From Mortierella sp. BCC40632 (taxonomy: Eukaryota; Mortierellomycota; Mortierellomycetes; Mortierellales; Mortierellaceae): 64,000 nucleotides of DNA. Made by a program: the position numbers and the translations under genes. The notes beneath the pieces were generated by a model. It saw nothing but the letters and a program-made list of their open reading frames with translations. It did no database searches and had not been told where the DNA came from. This document shows positions 33,046 through 44,142 of this stretch, piece by piece (the stretch's first letter is position 1; the number at the start of each line of letters is the position of its first letter). The DNA lies in NCBI GenBank assembly GCA_011634665.1, contig WAEK01000019.1, forward strand, positions 434,001 through 498,000. Reading direction: 5' to 3'.

Positions 33046-36000
33046 TTAGCCGGCGTCCATTGTCAACACTTTTTTCCAGCTTCCTAGCCGCTCCATCACA
33101 TTCAGCTTAGTCTTTCCCTGCACATACTTCAGAACTGTTTCATCCGCCTCTCTGTACGCCTCTCTGAGGTCGGGCTTCGGCCGCTGTGGACTGTTCAAGT
33201 CTGAGAAATCACTGTGGCTAGGTTGGTGTCTCCCCATCACCATTGCGTCTCCCGGCGCGTTTGCTCACCGCAGTGATTCCTTTCGTCTTTTCCCAGTCCA
33301 CTGTGGCTGTACACCTCTGTCCCCAGATCTGCGTGCGTCCAAATTCCTCAATGGCTTCGATAAATCGAGTCGCCATATCCTTCGCTATCGGTCTTGTCGT
33401 CCTGTGCATTCTCTTCCAGCTTGTTATCATCACTTCAGGTACCATTCCCTGATACGCCTCCATGATTGTGTGTTGCGGCTCTGCATTCCTCCTGTGCCTC
33501 GATCTCTGTTCAACCTCCCTGGGTCTGATCTCTTCAACTCCTTCAAAGATCCCCTCCAAGGAGTCCCCAAAGATCCCCTTCACTCTTCTCCGTGAACGTT
33601 GGTTTTCCTCTTGGGTGAACCACGTTCCTCCTAGCGTCCCTCGCTTCCTCCAACCACGCCTTGCACTCTCTCTTCCACTTCCTCTTTCCACTCTCCTTCA
33701 CGGCCTTCACCGCCTCTCGCCACCCTTCCTCCTGCTCCTCCTTTTTGGCCCTGCATTCCCCAGATGTGCTCCATCGTCTCGGTTTCCTCCTCGCAGACCC
33801 TGCACGTGTCGGTATCATACAGGTCTGGGTGTCGCTTCTTCATCTCGCTCAGTGTCGGAAGCATCCCGTGCAGCTTCTTCAACCTGTGCGATCGCCTCTG
33901 GCAGTCTCCTTCACTCGTGTAGAAACTCCTCGGTGCGTTCCTCTCGTGAATGATCTCCAGTGTCGCGCTCCACTCGATTGCTTTCCAATCGGAGATGTAT
34001 CGCCTCGTCCTGTTCTGTCTGACCCAGTGCTGGTGGGCCCCTCGCTGCCGACTGTAGCTTCAAGACTTGGCGAACATCGTCCTCCACTGCGTGATCCATG
34101 AAACTAGCCCTGCACCCATATCCATCCTTAACCAGCTTTGGAAGCTCCCATGGGATCCTAGCCGTCCGATGTGCCTTGGACGCTAAGCGGTCTGCTGCTT
34201 CGTTACCTGGATTTCCTGAGTGGCCTTTTACCCACTCTACCTCAATCTTTCCACCTTGGTCGCAGTAGGACTGGTGCACCCATGTCCACCATTCAGCATA
34301 CGTCGCTCTCTCTGCTTCATCCTCCTCGTGGCGTCCACTCTTCCCTTCACCAGCTTCTCAAACCCCTGGACCACAGCATCGTTGTCGAGCCTGATTGTTA
34401 CTTCCTTCCCTCGCGGGCTGCACATAATTGCTGCAAGAAGTCCAAGCAACTCGGCCTTAGTCGATGATGCATATCCCTCGACCGTCCCTGCAATAACCTC
34501 CTCGTACCCTAAACCGCTTTTCACGACCACTCCAAACGTCATCTTGGCTTGCTCGGTGGCATAGTGTTTTAGCGATCCATCTGTATACAACTCCAGGCAT
34601 ACTTCATCCTTGAGTTGCTCTCTCTCCCCGGCTGATGTTGTTTGTGGCCTCCTCGTTCAGTTGCAAGATTTCGGGTCGGTCAAGCCCCTTGCTCCCCACT
34701 CCTCGGCGTTCCAAATGGGCATTGCGGCATTTGCAAACGCCTCATCATCGCCTTCTTTTGCGGACTCTGTTGTCTTTCCGAAGGCTGTTGAAGTCCTGGA
34801 GGGCTGCAAGCCTGTACAGCAAGGGCCTTCTTCGCCTCTTGGCCGTCCCTTTTGCCTGCCTCTTCCTCTGGCTCCTCCGTCTGAGGATGGGTCTCACCAC
34901 GCTCCCTCTTCTCTCTCTTCACACGCTCCCTTTTCTCTCTTTTCCTCATCTTTCCTTCTTCTTTCTTCTTCTCTTTCCCATTCCTTCTCCAATCTTTTTT
35001 TTTTTCCAGCACCTCAAACTCGACCTCACGATTCTCTTTCTGGATCCACTTGTTTCCCTCCTCGTGGCATTCTCTCATCACCCATTTCCTCCTTCCTCAT
35101 TATTTCTTTGTTCATGGGTCTCCACCATTTTTTGTTAGCCCTGTTTTTGCGTGAAAAAACTCTTGGTTGGTCTATCTCCTCCATCTCTCTCTCACCTCTT
35201 CATCTTCACCCTCATCGTCGCTTTCCTCTTCTTCCCCTTCTTCCTCTGTTTTGTATGACGCGTCCGTTTCGATATTGTCCAGCAGTGTCTCCACCTTCTC
35301 CTCTTGCTTCTCCACCCCACCTCTCTCGTGTTTGCCTCTGCTCCTCCCACACCACACACATGGGCCTGCGCCCCTCTGGAACCATGGAGGCATCACTTTC
35401 CTCTTTCCCATCTGGGATCTCTCTCTAATGTCCTTCCACGACATGAGTAGTATTTCTGTGGAGGATCTGCTCCGCAAAAGATTCCCTTCCTACACAACTC
35501 CTTCGCCTCTTCTTTCATCCTTCCCCAAGCCATTCTTGTATGCTCACGGCTCCGGCTTTGAGTCCAATGTCTCTCTCGACGTTGACCGTGAGAGTCATTT
35601 TTCCTCTCTGCCAGGATCCGGCATACCCCGCTCGTCAGACTGTTCCTGGTCATCTCGACTTGATCTGGTATCCTCGTGGGTAGTGTTGGCAGTTGTTGTG
35701 CTTGTTGAAGGGCTAAGAGTCTGGCTCTTGCAACCCTTCCTACCAAACCTGCATCCCCAGACGTAGCCATAGGCTGGTGATTTGTTCCTCTGCTTGCAAA
35801 TCTTCCAGTCTCCTGATGGTTCCCAGACGGTTGTGGTGCATAACACTGTTTGGCGTGGTCTTTGGCATCTTTAAATTTAGTCTTGATCATTGACATGTAC
35901 TTGCCTGTGATCCTCCTGAGCGTCGGCGAAGGATGACCTGGATTGACATCTTGTACAGCACCTTTGGGATGAGAACCGAGTTGACGATGTATGCTGCTTG

Positions 36001-38843
36001 CTTGTCTGTAATCCTTTTCCTTCGAAGCGTGTTGCAGATCGTCTCGGTGTCCCTTGAGATAAGGTCGATCGTGGGCTTGGTTGTTCCCTTCGCGTTTACC
36101 CAGACTCCTAATATCCTTGTTGCCTCTGCCCCGCCAGTCGGTGAAATGACATCCCTGTCTTTTCCCGAACCGCAGTGTCCTGTCCTCTACACTCGGGTTG
36201 ATCGCCAATACCACTGTCTTTTTGTGTTGATCTCCACTCCATTCAAAGTGAAAAAGGACATTGCCGTATCCAATATTCTCTGTGCAGCGCCTTTTGAACG
36301 AGCTATCCACGTCGTATCATCCACAAATGCCACGTCTGCGATCTGTATCGGAATGTTGCCGCTACTCATCGTGTATCCATCCTTCCCTTCCATGATCTCG
36401 CACAAAAGTGGGTCGTATGCTATCCGCCATAACAGTGGACACTCAACCCCTCCTTGATCCAGTCCGCACTCCGGGTGGTACTCCTCGGTCAGTCCATATT
36501 CCGTGATGACTTTGTTGACTTTAGAACACGCGATGTTTGTACACAGTTCGATGAATTCCTCTGGTGCCTTAATTCGTCTTAATCCCCGTATTAACATTCC
36601 ATCGTCTTGACAGTTGACCGAGTCAAAACAGCGCTTCATATCCTGAAAGACGACCCACATCTCTTTTTTGAACTCCCGAGCGTCCTCCATGGCTCCGTGA
36701 AGAATATGAATAGGGTCTCTCGTTGTGGTCCCTTTCAACACCGAGTAGTTTGGCCCTTTAAGGATGTCATGCCTCGACAGTGTTTTCCCCATGCGTACCA
36801 TGAGTATAGCGAACATGATTTTTCTTGCGTGCTCCAGGAGGGTGATCGGTCTCACTTCAGCTAGACTTCCTGACCATACTGGGGCTTTGGGAATGCAATA
36901 AAGAATACCTGTTTTCCATTCACCTGGCATGTTCCTCTGAATAATGCATGCTGCGATAATCTGAAATAAAGCCCAATTCCCGATATCGCCCTGCTTTTTG
37001 AACAGATCGTTTGCCGTGCCTGACGAACCTGGGGCCTTGTGCGCAGGGGCCTCCCTAACTGCTCTCTCATACTCCTCCATGGAAGGGGCGTCCATGAGTC
37101 CATAGTACCAACCATCCTGTACCCACTCCATAGGCTCGTATTGTCGTTTCCACGCTGAGCCTTGCTCGATCGGTTGGGATGGTCGGGGCCCATGCCATTC
37201 GTTGAACCACTTACGGACATGTGATTTAATATCTCCTGGTTCAATGAGGGTAGTTATAGTATCTTCGTCTGAGTACTGAACTCTGTCCAGTACCACTTTG
37301 CCCTTTTGCCTGCTTAGGATACTATCTATCATCTTCCCTGTGGCCGTCTTCATCTGCTCGCATCGTCGTTCAATGGCGTCTTGGATGAACTGACGTGCAG
37401 TCGCTTCTGTCTCGGCTTTGATCCTGTGAAGTATGTCTTTCCAGACTTGCTTGATTTTTTTGGACCAAGCAGTCCACTCCCCAATGCTTCCTGACCATAG
37501 CGGTGGCTCTTCAATATTTGTTAGGTCGTCTTGAGTAGTAGCGTTGTGTTCATTAATCGCTTCTGCTATCGATTCCCTTTGAATATCGAATCTCCTGCCA
37601 TTTTTCTGTTGCATCGTTGACTTCCCAGGTGCCTGAGAACGGTGTTGCCAGGTGTTTGAGATCTCTTACCCTGTAGATAATGTGTCGGAGAGACACTTCC
37701 TTCTCTGGCTTGGCTCCAGATCGACCCACTATCCTCCCTGGGATGGTATCCTTGGCACTTGATACGATCGTCTTTGCGTACCAGTTCCATGCCGCGTTAA
37801 GATCGAGCTTTTTGAGTATTTCCTTCTCGACAGGCTCATCAAGTCTTTCGTACGCGGCAAACCCGAGCCTATCCATCGTTGTGGCAGTCATCCTCCCTGT
37901 CAGCACATTCTTAAACTCCTCCCATTGCTCCTCTGTGGCGTCACGGTAGCAGAAACGGAATCCCTTCGCCTTTTTGTACTTTTGTTTGTTTGGTGGTTGC
38001 AGCTGCTCAATACCGTGTATTGAAAAGGTCGCTCTTGCCATTCTGTGATCCGAGGCGACGACCCCTTCCATATCCTGAATTGATGCTTTTGTGATTCGCA
38101 TTGCGAGCTGCCCACTGACGAAGATCTGTGTCTATTCTGCTCTTCTCTTGACATGAGTATTTCCTAGCGACCTCATTCGCCGATCTGAATGTATCATGGA
38201 GTGGCTGTGTCATGATCCATCGTAGCAGGTCAATTTCGGGTCTAGTTCCTCGTCCGTTGTGTCGGTCCACTGTCGGTTCCATGACGCCATTAAAGTCTCC
38301 CATGAGGATGACTGCCATTGATCTACTCTGTGCTTCTTCTATTTTCCTTTGGGTCCACTGTGTTGCTTTCCTGTGCTCATCATTCTGGGCACTGGGTATG
38401 TAGCAATTTATTACCCGCATCGAAAAATTGTCTCGAAAATGAAAATCAATCGCCTGCACTCTTCCCCCATAGGACTCTCTTCGGTGGTAGTGCTTCGCCC
38501 AGTGTGGTGCCACTATTAGCGCTACCCCTGTGCCCCTTCTCTGCTCTTCTGGCCCGTGGTCCCAATACACCTCGTATTTCTCATGCTTAATTTTTTTCCT
38601 TATTTTTCCATTTTCTATTCTTGTGAACATCCCCCTTTCTCCTTCTTTGGGCAGTTTCGTCTCTTGCACTGCAATCATGTCCATCTCCTTCCAATCTCCC
38701 CACTCACATAGTGCATCGAACTTCCCTGGTTGGTTTGCTCCTCTGATGTTGAACGAACCAACTCGCAGAAACTGTTGCATTGGCCTCGCCCCTCTCCTCT
38801 CCCTACGATCGCCGTTGTGTACACTATTTTCTGCTCTCTGCAT
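33046..38843 (-). pseudogene. LINE ORF2: APE endonuclease, reverse transcriptase, RNase H
   Basis: It starts near 38843 or the internal ATG of 'MQQFLRVGSFNIRG'. Endonuclease motifs 'VGSFNIRG', 'AVQETKLP', 'GTGVALIV', 'ILMGDFNGV' and 'SDHR' lie at 38840-38040, across one frame change near 38100. Reverse transcriptase is at 37614-36187, with 'VFQDMKRCFDSVN' and 'AFVDDTTW' (the F-V-D-D active site), and the frame shifts again near 36250. RNase H is at 34590-34150: 'MYTDGSLKH', 'SSTKAELLGLL', 'RLDNDAVV' and 'WVKGHSGNPGNEAADRLA' give the D-E-D-D set. A C-x2-C...H segment ('CRVCEEETETMEHIW') follows near 33800. The C-terminus 'MERLGSWKKVL' recurs in the truncated copy at 32.2 kb. At least four frame changes make this copy inactive. 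Confidence 0.85.
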
Positions 38844-40756
38844 TGTTCGAGCGTGTGGTCATTGTCTTCCCCTGCGTTGTTGTTTCTTTTTTCCGGATAC
38901 CATCACTTTCTACTGCGATTGACGTTATTCCAGCTATCGCCCCGTTGTGCACATTCCGGTTGTACTCTGGGAGCGTCTGTGCTCCTGTTTTCCTCTTTTT
39001 TTGGACGAATGCTGCCATCTCCGCGAGCGTCTCGACCCTTTCCCCATCCTCAACCTCTTTATTTTCCTTTCCTTTTTTTCCCTCTTCTGTCGTTCCCCCT
39101 GTCACGGTTTTTCCCTGCATCAAGCTCACCATCATGCTCATTAGCCATTTGTTTTGCTCCTGGGAGCGTTTTAGTGCCTCATTCAATGACTGTACTGTCT
39201 GTTTGAGTATCTTCAACTGCTCTTCCATTTGCTTGTTCTCTTGAACTTGACGGGTCGCCGTTGAGCTACGAGCCCCTCCAAGCGCTGGGAAATTCTCGTC
39301 GTTGACTTCGCCCATTTTCGTAACCTCAGTTCTCCTCTCTAGCACTGGTCCAGTGGTCTTCGCCGGATCGTCCTTTGCCACTGTGCTGTACGATATTCCA
39401 CTTTGCACCTTTCTGAAGGCATCCCGTCTGAACGCCTGCACTTCCTTAACGTGATTCCTCGACGCGATCCATTGCCGTTGTTTCTCGCAGCCCCCCAATC
39501 CCCGTGCTTTTTTCGTTGCACGCGTAGCATAGTTTCTCCTGCAAACTACACCACGCCATTTTCTTCCCCTTCACCTCTACTCCTCTTTCCATTGCCCTTT
39601 CCATATCCTCTTTCGAAGCGAAATATACAAAGGCTTCACGTCTGTATCTGAATTCTGCAGTCTTACCTCGGTAATATCTTGGAACTTCGATGAAGTCAGC
39701 TTGTACGTCTTCCAAGAGGCCCTGTAGATCCAGGGAAGTCGTTCCGATTGGTAGGCCTGAAAGCTTGCAGGCATACTCTAGTGCCCACTTCAGCTGGACG
39801 CCACCGATGGTCCCAATGCGGACGAGGTCTCTTCCGATTGCGACATGTTTCTTGCCGCTTCTGACGATCTCGTCAACCGCCTCTTGCTCCTCGAATACCA
39901 CCACAGCCTTCATCTTCTTTCCATTAGGTACAGCGATGAGGCTGACCTTCTGGACGGTTCCGAACTTGTTGGCTGCCATTCGAACCAGTCTGTCTGGTAC
40001 TGTTGGTGCGATCCCGTACAGTTCGACTGTTCTAGCCAGTCGAGAGGCCACCTCTGCGTCGTTGTCGATGACTGTGAAGAGATTGACTCTTTCCTCTTCG
40101 TTCTGGCTGACATCGTCCATCTCTCCTTCATCCTCAGTCGACTCCTTGTCCTCCTTCTCGAGTTCTCGGATGGCTCGCACGCTGACCGTGATCGCGAGGA
40201 GTCGATTAACGTCCTCTTGACTTTCCACGAGGACCTGTAGGTGTTCTTTTCCTTTTAGAAACATTTTCCTCGGCCATTGCACAAGATTTGCCTTTTGGCC
40301 GAGGATAATCCCTCCATCTCCTTTTTTTTTGGCCGATGTTTTGCCAACGATCCATGCTTATTGGAGTCATTAGCGCCAACTTCCTTGCCTTTGTGGCGTA
40401 ATGGTGCGCCACTCCTTTTCCTCCTCCTCCTTCTGCCTCCTCATCGCCCCTTGTCGTCGTCGTCGTCGACTTCCATTTTCTCCAGCCCTTTTTTTTGGGC
40501 TGATCTCGACGCTGCTGAGTACATAAAACCCATGCACTACATCGTAGTGCTCGAGCAGCTGGGAGCTGGGAGTTGTATCAGCTACCACTCGGCTCCCAGC
40601 GGGAACGCTCTCACTCCTCCTGCTCTCGCTGTGACCTAGGTCACCGTTCGCTCCATTTCTTTTTTTTGAATTGTTAAATTCATCCGACGAATCTTCGCCA
40701 TCTGAGCGATGATGGACGAGATTTTTGGATGTGCCTAAACCCTGAGGTTGGGGCAT
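38824..40756 (-). pseudogene. LINE ORF1: RRM-like and zinc-knuckle protein
   Basis: It starts at the ATG of MPQPQGLG (40756), and a frame change occurs near 40280. The middle (40282-39500) has an RRM-like segment ('ANKFGTVQKVSLIA', 'MKAVVVFEEQEAVDEIV') and a zinc-knuckle start 'KLCYACNEK'. An A6 run and a G6 run break the frame inside the knuckle. The remainder continues at 39498-38824 with a coiled-coil region ('MEEQLKILKQTVQSLNEAL'). This is the nucleic-acid-binding chaperone of the element. It ends just where ORF2 begins. Confidence 0.7.
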
Positions 40757-41005
40757 TGCGTCTCACGAACTAGATTGGGTGAGAGGGGGGAATGAGGGGG
40801 AAATCTGTGGGGATGTGGAATTTAGGGTCTAGATCGTGGTAGATGGGAAAGGTGTGTAAGGAAACCTTCCAGCTTTCTTTTCATCATCGCGCTCATAGCA
40901 TTGTGGCTAGTTGGCGCTCGTATAGGATACCTATAAGATATCCTATTTCTTTCACAGTTCATCAGAAGCGAGCCAATCATCTCCTTTGATTGTCTATCTC
41001 TTCAT

Positions 41006-41077
41006 GCCCGCATAGCTCACCGGTAGAGCGTTTGCCTAGTAAGCAAAAGGTAGTCGGTTCGATCCCGGCTGTGGGCA
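41006..41077 (+). tRNA. tRNA-Thr (AGT)
   Basis: 72 nt that fold as a full cloverleaf. The acceptor stem is GCCCGCA/TGTGGGC plus discriminator A, the D arm GCTC...GAGC, and the anticodon stem TTTGC/GCAAA with loop CTAGTAA, giving anticodon AGT. The T arm is GTCGG-TTCGATC-CCGGC. Internal promoters are visible (A box TAGCTCACCGG, B box GGTTCGATCCC), and a TTTT follows at 41088, suitable as a Pol III terminator. No intron. Confidence 0.93.
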
Positions 41078-41125
41078 TTAGATTCTCTTTTGATCTTCTC
41101 CAAAGTGAGAAAGGCTTTTTTTTTT

Positions 41126-41753
41126 GGATGTGTCTAACTACGGAAAAAGCTAAACTTCGGGACTCCCGAACGTTAGTTATTGAAAAAACTTATTCTCACA
41201 TATAGTGTGAGCGGCTTATTCTCACATATAACCACCTTTTTTGCCGATTAAAGTGGGTTGGGTGCCTCAACTTGCGATTTTTTTGAAATCATCTGGTAGG
41301 GATGATCGCTCGACGCCTCCTGACGAATTTCCAGGAGATGGAGCCTTGGGTTTGTGCGTCAGGAGCCCAAAGACCAAATTCCAAAATGGTCGCACTAACT
41401 CCATGTAATTTTCCAGCTCACAATTTGACTTCTAGACCCCTCTGAATTTTCTGCACTCAGCTTCGTGCAAAAATTTCCGTACTAACTCCGTGCAAAAGTG
41501 GATGTGTGTGAAATTAAGACGCTCACACATATGTGAGAATAAGTTCATCCATTTTGGGACTTGGGGCCCCAGGTTAGGGCCTGTGAGGCCCAAAGGTTCT
41601 AAACGCACTAACTCCGTGTAAAGGTCATTTTAAAAAAATCTCATGCTATCCCTGTGTAAAATCTCCGTACTAACTTGGTGTAAAATTTCCCATACTAACT
41701 CCGTGGTACTGTAGTAAGCTCACGACAGTATAGTACTGCAGTTAGACACATCC
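41126..41753. repeat. MITE-like element with nested inverted repeats
   Basis: Outer 14-bp perfect inverted repeat 'ggatgtgtctaact' (41126-41139, 41740-41753). An inner pair of about 23 bp starts 'cttattctcacatat' (41189-41212) and ends 'tatgtgagaataag' (41521-41543). Between and after lie five copies of 'actaactccgtg' with small changes (about 41395, 41481, 41609, 41671, 41694). There is no coding capacity. I take it as a non-autonomous DNA element downstream of the tRNA. Confidence 0.6.
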
Positions 41754-41769
41754 GACAGGATAATATTCG

Positions 41770-41975
41770 TTGGAACAAAGTCACCTTCCATTTTGATCAC
41801 TTAACAGTCGGATCCTTAACCCACTTTAATCGTCGGGTCACTTTCTGGTCTATTCGTCGGACACAAACACATTCCTTTTTAGTCACCTATCTGTCGGATG
41901 TCTTGCTACTTATTTATCGGGTTCTTCTCTGCTTATTTGCCGAAGACTTTCTGTCTATCAGTCGGACACACTTTC
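41770..41975. repeat. Degenerate GTCGG-containing repeats
   Basis: About seven irregular units of 22-35 bp, each ending in 'gtcgg/atcgg/gccga' preceded by 'cacttNNtat'. One of them, 'aacccactttaatcg', is the inverse of 'cgattaaagtgggtt' at 41244-41258 inside the adjoining MITE. Confidence 0.5.
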
Positions 41976-41977
41976 AG

Positions 41978-42025
41978 AGTGCTAAGGCCCGGGTCCAAAA
42001 AAAAAAAAAAAAGTGCTAAGACCCA
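41978..42025 (+). mobile_element. Tail-only insertion with 13-bp target duplication
   Basis: 'agtgctaaggccc' at 41978 and 'agtgctaagaccc' ending 42025 bracket 'gggtcc' plus about 16 A. Only the last bases and the tail of a plus-strand retroposon were inserted; its 3' end differs from that of the LINE copies. Confidence 0.65.
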
Positions 42026-42058
42026 AACTGAACGAAATGCTGGCTCCATCCTTTCAGT

Positions 42059-43680
42059 TTTTTTTTTTTTTTTTTTTTTTTTTTATATCAATCTGTTTGC
42101 GCTGGAATAGCCGTGTAGGCAAAAACCAGACTAAGAAAACCTAATCTAGCCTCGGCCCCCGTAAAATGGTGGCAACCCTCTATTGACCATAGCAGCTCAC
42201 ATGGCTGTTGCCCTGAGTAACGATTGCTGTCTCTCTCGAGACGTTTAAATAGTTGAGAAAAAGATCGTTACCAGAAAGGTATCCTCCCCATCCTTTCCAA
42301 CACTCTCAAATGTCGTTGTCCTGCTAGACTATCAAGCAGGGGGGTATCAGCCGACGCTGCATCGCTCTGTGTTCCTGGGCATCGTTGCTCCTGGTGATCA
42401 ACGAGAAGGGACCCGCACTGGCAGGCGTCAACGGGGCATGCGAACCCATAACCATCGCTCCAACGTCCTCTTACTCCTTGGAAAGGGCCTTTCTTCTTCG
42501 GGGTGATTCCATGTCTTGTCTCCTATGCCACTGTTGTCTCACAGCGTTCTTTCCATAGGACTTCAGTTGACTGCGGCTCGGATGTAGCTGACAAAACAGT
42601 AGGCCACTCGAGCTGCCACTGATTCTATAGCCGCGAACAACATCTTCCATGCCTCAGTTAGAGCTGTTTGGTGTCAGTCCTCGACAGAGAGAGCCAAAGG
42701 TCCAAGAAGATCTTGGTAGCACCCTATCATTGTGTTGAGAGTTAGATGGAGAGTCTGGACTCCCCTGGATAAAATCGAGGCTCCTGGCTATCATACTGGC
42801 CGGCGCACCTCTCCAGAACATCTGTCTAGGGGTCTTCAATCCTGGCACGTTGTTCTTTCTCTGCCTTTCGAGTGCTTCTTTGGCTTCCCTGTTGGCTTCA
42901 CTGACAGTTCTCCTCTCCTAGTCATCGATCCTCCTTATGGCCCCGTCCCACATTTCATGTCTCTGTTCTTATGTAGCTGGACATCTCCACACGTGGTCGT
43001 TGTCTTCAACCTCATAGTCACAGAGCCTACACCGTCCATCTGGATACACTTCTTGGTAGCGGGTATACATAACTTTCCCCGAAGGCATCATAACAAAAAG
43101 TTTTTTTCATCCTGTGGGTCCGATGATGTGTGTCTTTAGTGCTACTGAAGAACGTCTGCACTTGTTGGTTGTGATGGATAATCGCCAGTGTTGATCGCCA
43201 GCCTACATCCTCCATGTTTGGCACAGCCCTCTTTGTCCTGCGTTGGGCCATCCATGCCTGGTGTCTCCTCACCGTTGTCTGTTGCTTTGAAAATTGACGG
43301 ACATCGATTTCAATCTCTGTTCCTGCACACTTGGCCAGCAGAATGAGCTCATCCTGCGCACTCATATCGACTTTTCAAGACTTGGTCAGGATGTTGCCTC
43401 TGTTGTCGCCATGGCCTCGGACCCATGAAACTTCTACTGTACCCTGCCTTTCCTGGACTACTTTTGCTACAACCGCCCAAAGCCCTGCCAGGTTTGCTCT
43501 CTGCCGTCTCCTGGGTAGTGTCGAGGCTCTGTTGGTACCAGATGTGTGAACTGATCGACAACCCCTTCGTTGTCAAGCTCCACTTTGATATCCTGTTCTG
43601 GCGGGGTGGCTACGATTGCTGCAAGGAGACCTAACAGCCCCGCTTTTGTTGATGACGCGTGACCATCCACCCTGGTTTAC
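42059..43680 (-). mobile_element. 5'-truncated LINE copy with RNase H remnant
   Basis: 26 T at 42059-42084 are followed by a 3' end similar to 31455-31786, then by ORF2 C-terminal sequence in several frames. 43670-43467 on the minus strand reads 'ASSTKAGLLGLLAAIV' and 'VELDNEGVVDQF', an RNase H core in which the catalytic Glu of 'TKAE' is Gly. 43365-43027 holds a helical downstream segment. The right boundary is not sharp and I see no target duplication. Confidence 0.7.
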
Positions 43681-44142
43681 TGTTTGCAGTGCAATACTGT
43701 GGGTAGATACTTCCTACTCTTGAGTATGTGTGTGCAGAGAGCAAGAAACATTTGTATGCAGCACGAGTCTAATCAGGATATACGATCCTGAAAAGTCATC
43801 TAGGATGGTCGGTAACCGTAGAGCGACGCCTGAGCCATGGAGAACGTGCCGTGCAGTAGATGAGAAGCGAGAAGTTGGAGGGGTAGGATGGACATGGTCA
43901 AAGCCCAAAAAGAGCTGACATAGTTCTGGTGGCCGTAGCCAAATCGCGGCGCCTAGGGCAAACCGTGGCTTGGAGAGCACCTACGCGCAGCGGAAACAAA
44001 AAAATACAAAAATTACTCAAGGCGCGTCCCTTCTAACAATTCTCTCTGTCCTCTTGGCTCACATCCACTTTTTTACGACCATCTCTCTTTCCTGTCAGTG
44101 GCCTCTTTTTGCGGAATCGGTCATTCCTTCCCAACCCAAGTA
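43681..44142. other. Upstream region of the kinesin gene
   Basis: No gene is recognised. The last 100 bases before the kinesin ATG are rich in C and T (tctctctgtcc, ccatctctctttcc), like other gene leaders in this window. Confidence 0.4.

Larger units (their letters stand above)
32797..40852 (-). mobile_element. Full-length APE-type LINE with 22-bp target duplication
   Basis: The minus-strand non-LTR retrotransposon is about 8.06 kb. Poly-T starts at 32797 (the 3' tail), and the 5' end is at 40852. A perfect 22-bp duplication starting 'tgtgtaagg' and ending 'ccagct' flanks it (32775-32796, 40853-40874). ORF1 and ORF2 are both present but carry several frameshifts. The order endonuclease, reverse transcriptase, RNase H fits the Tad/I-like groups with RNase H. 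Confidence 0.9.

Noticed and set aside
34610..35766. Long plus-strand open frames rich in Ser/Leu/Pro
   Set aside because: They are antisense to LINE ORF2, and their composition reflects the complementary coding strand.
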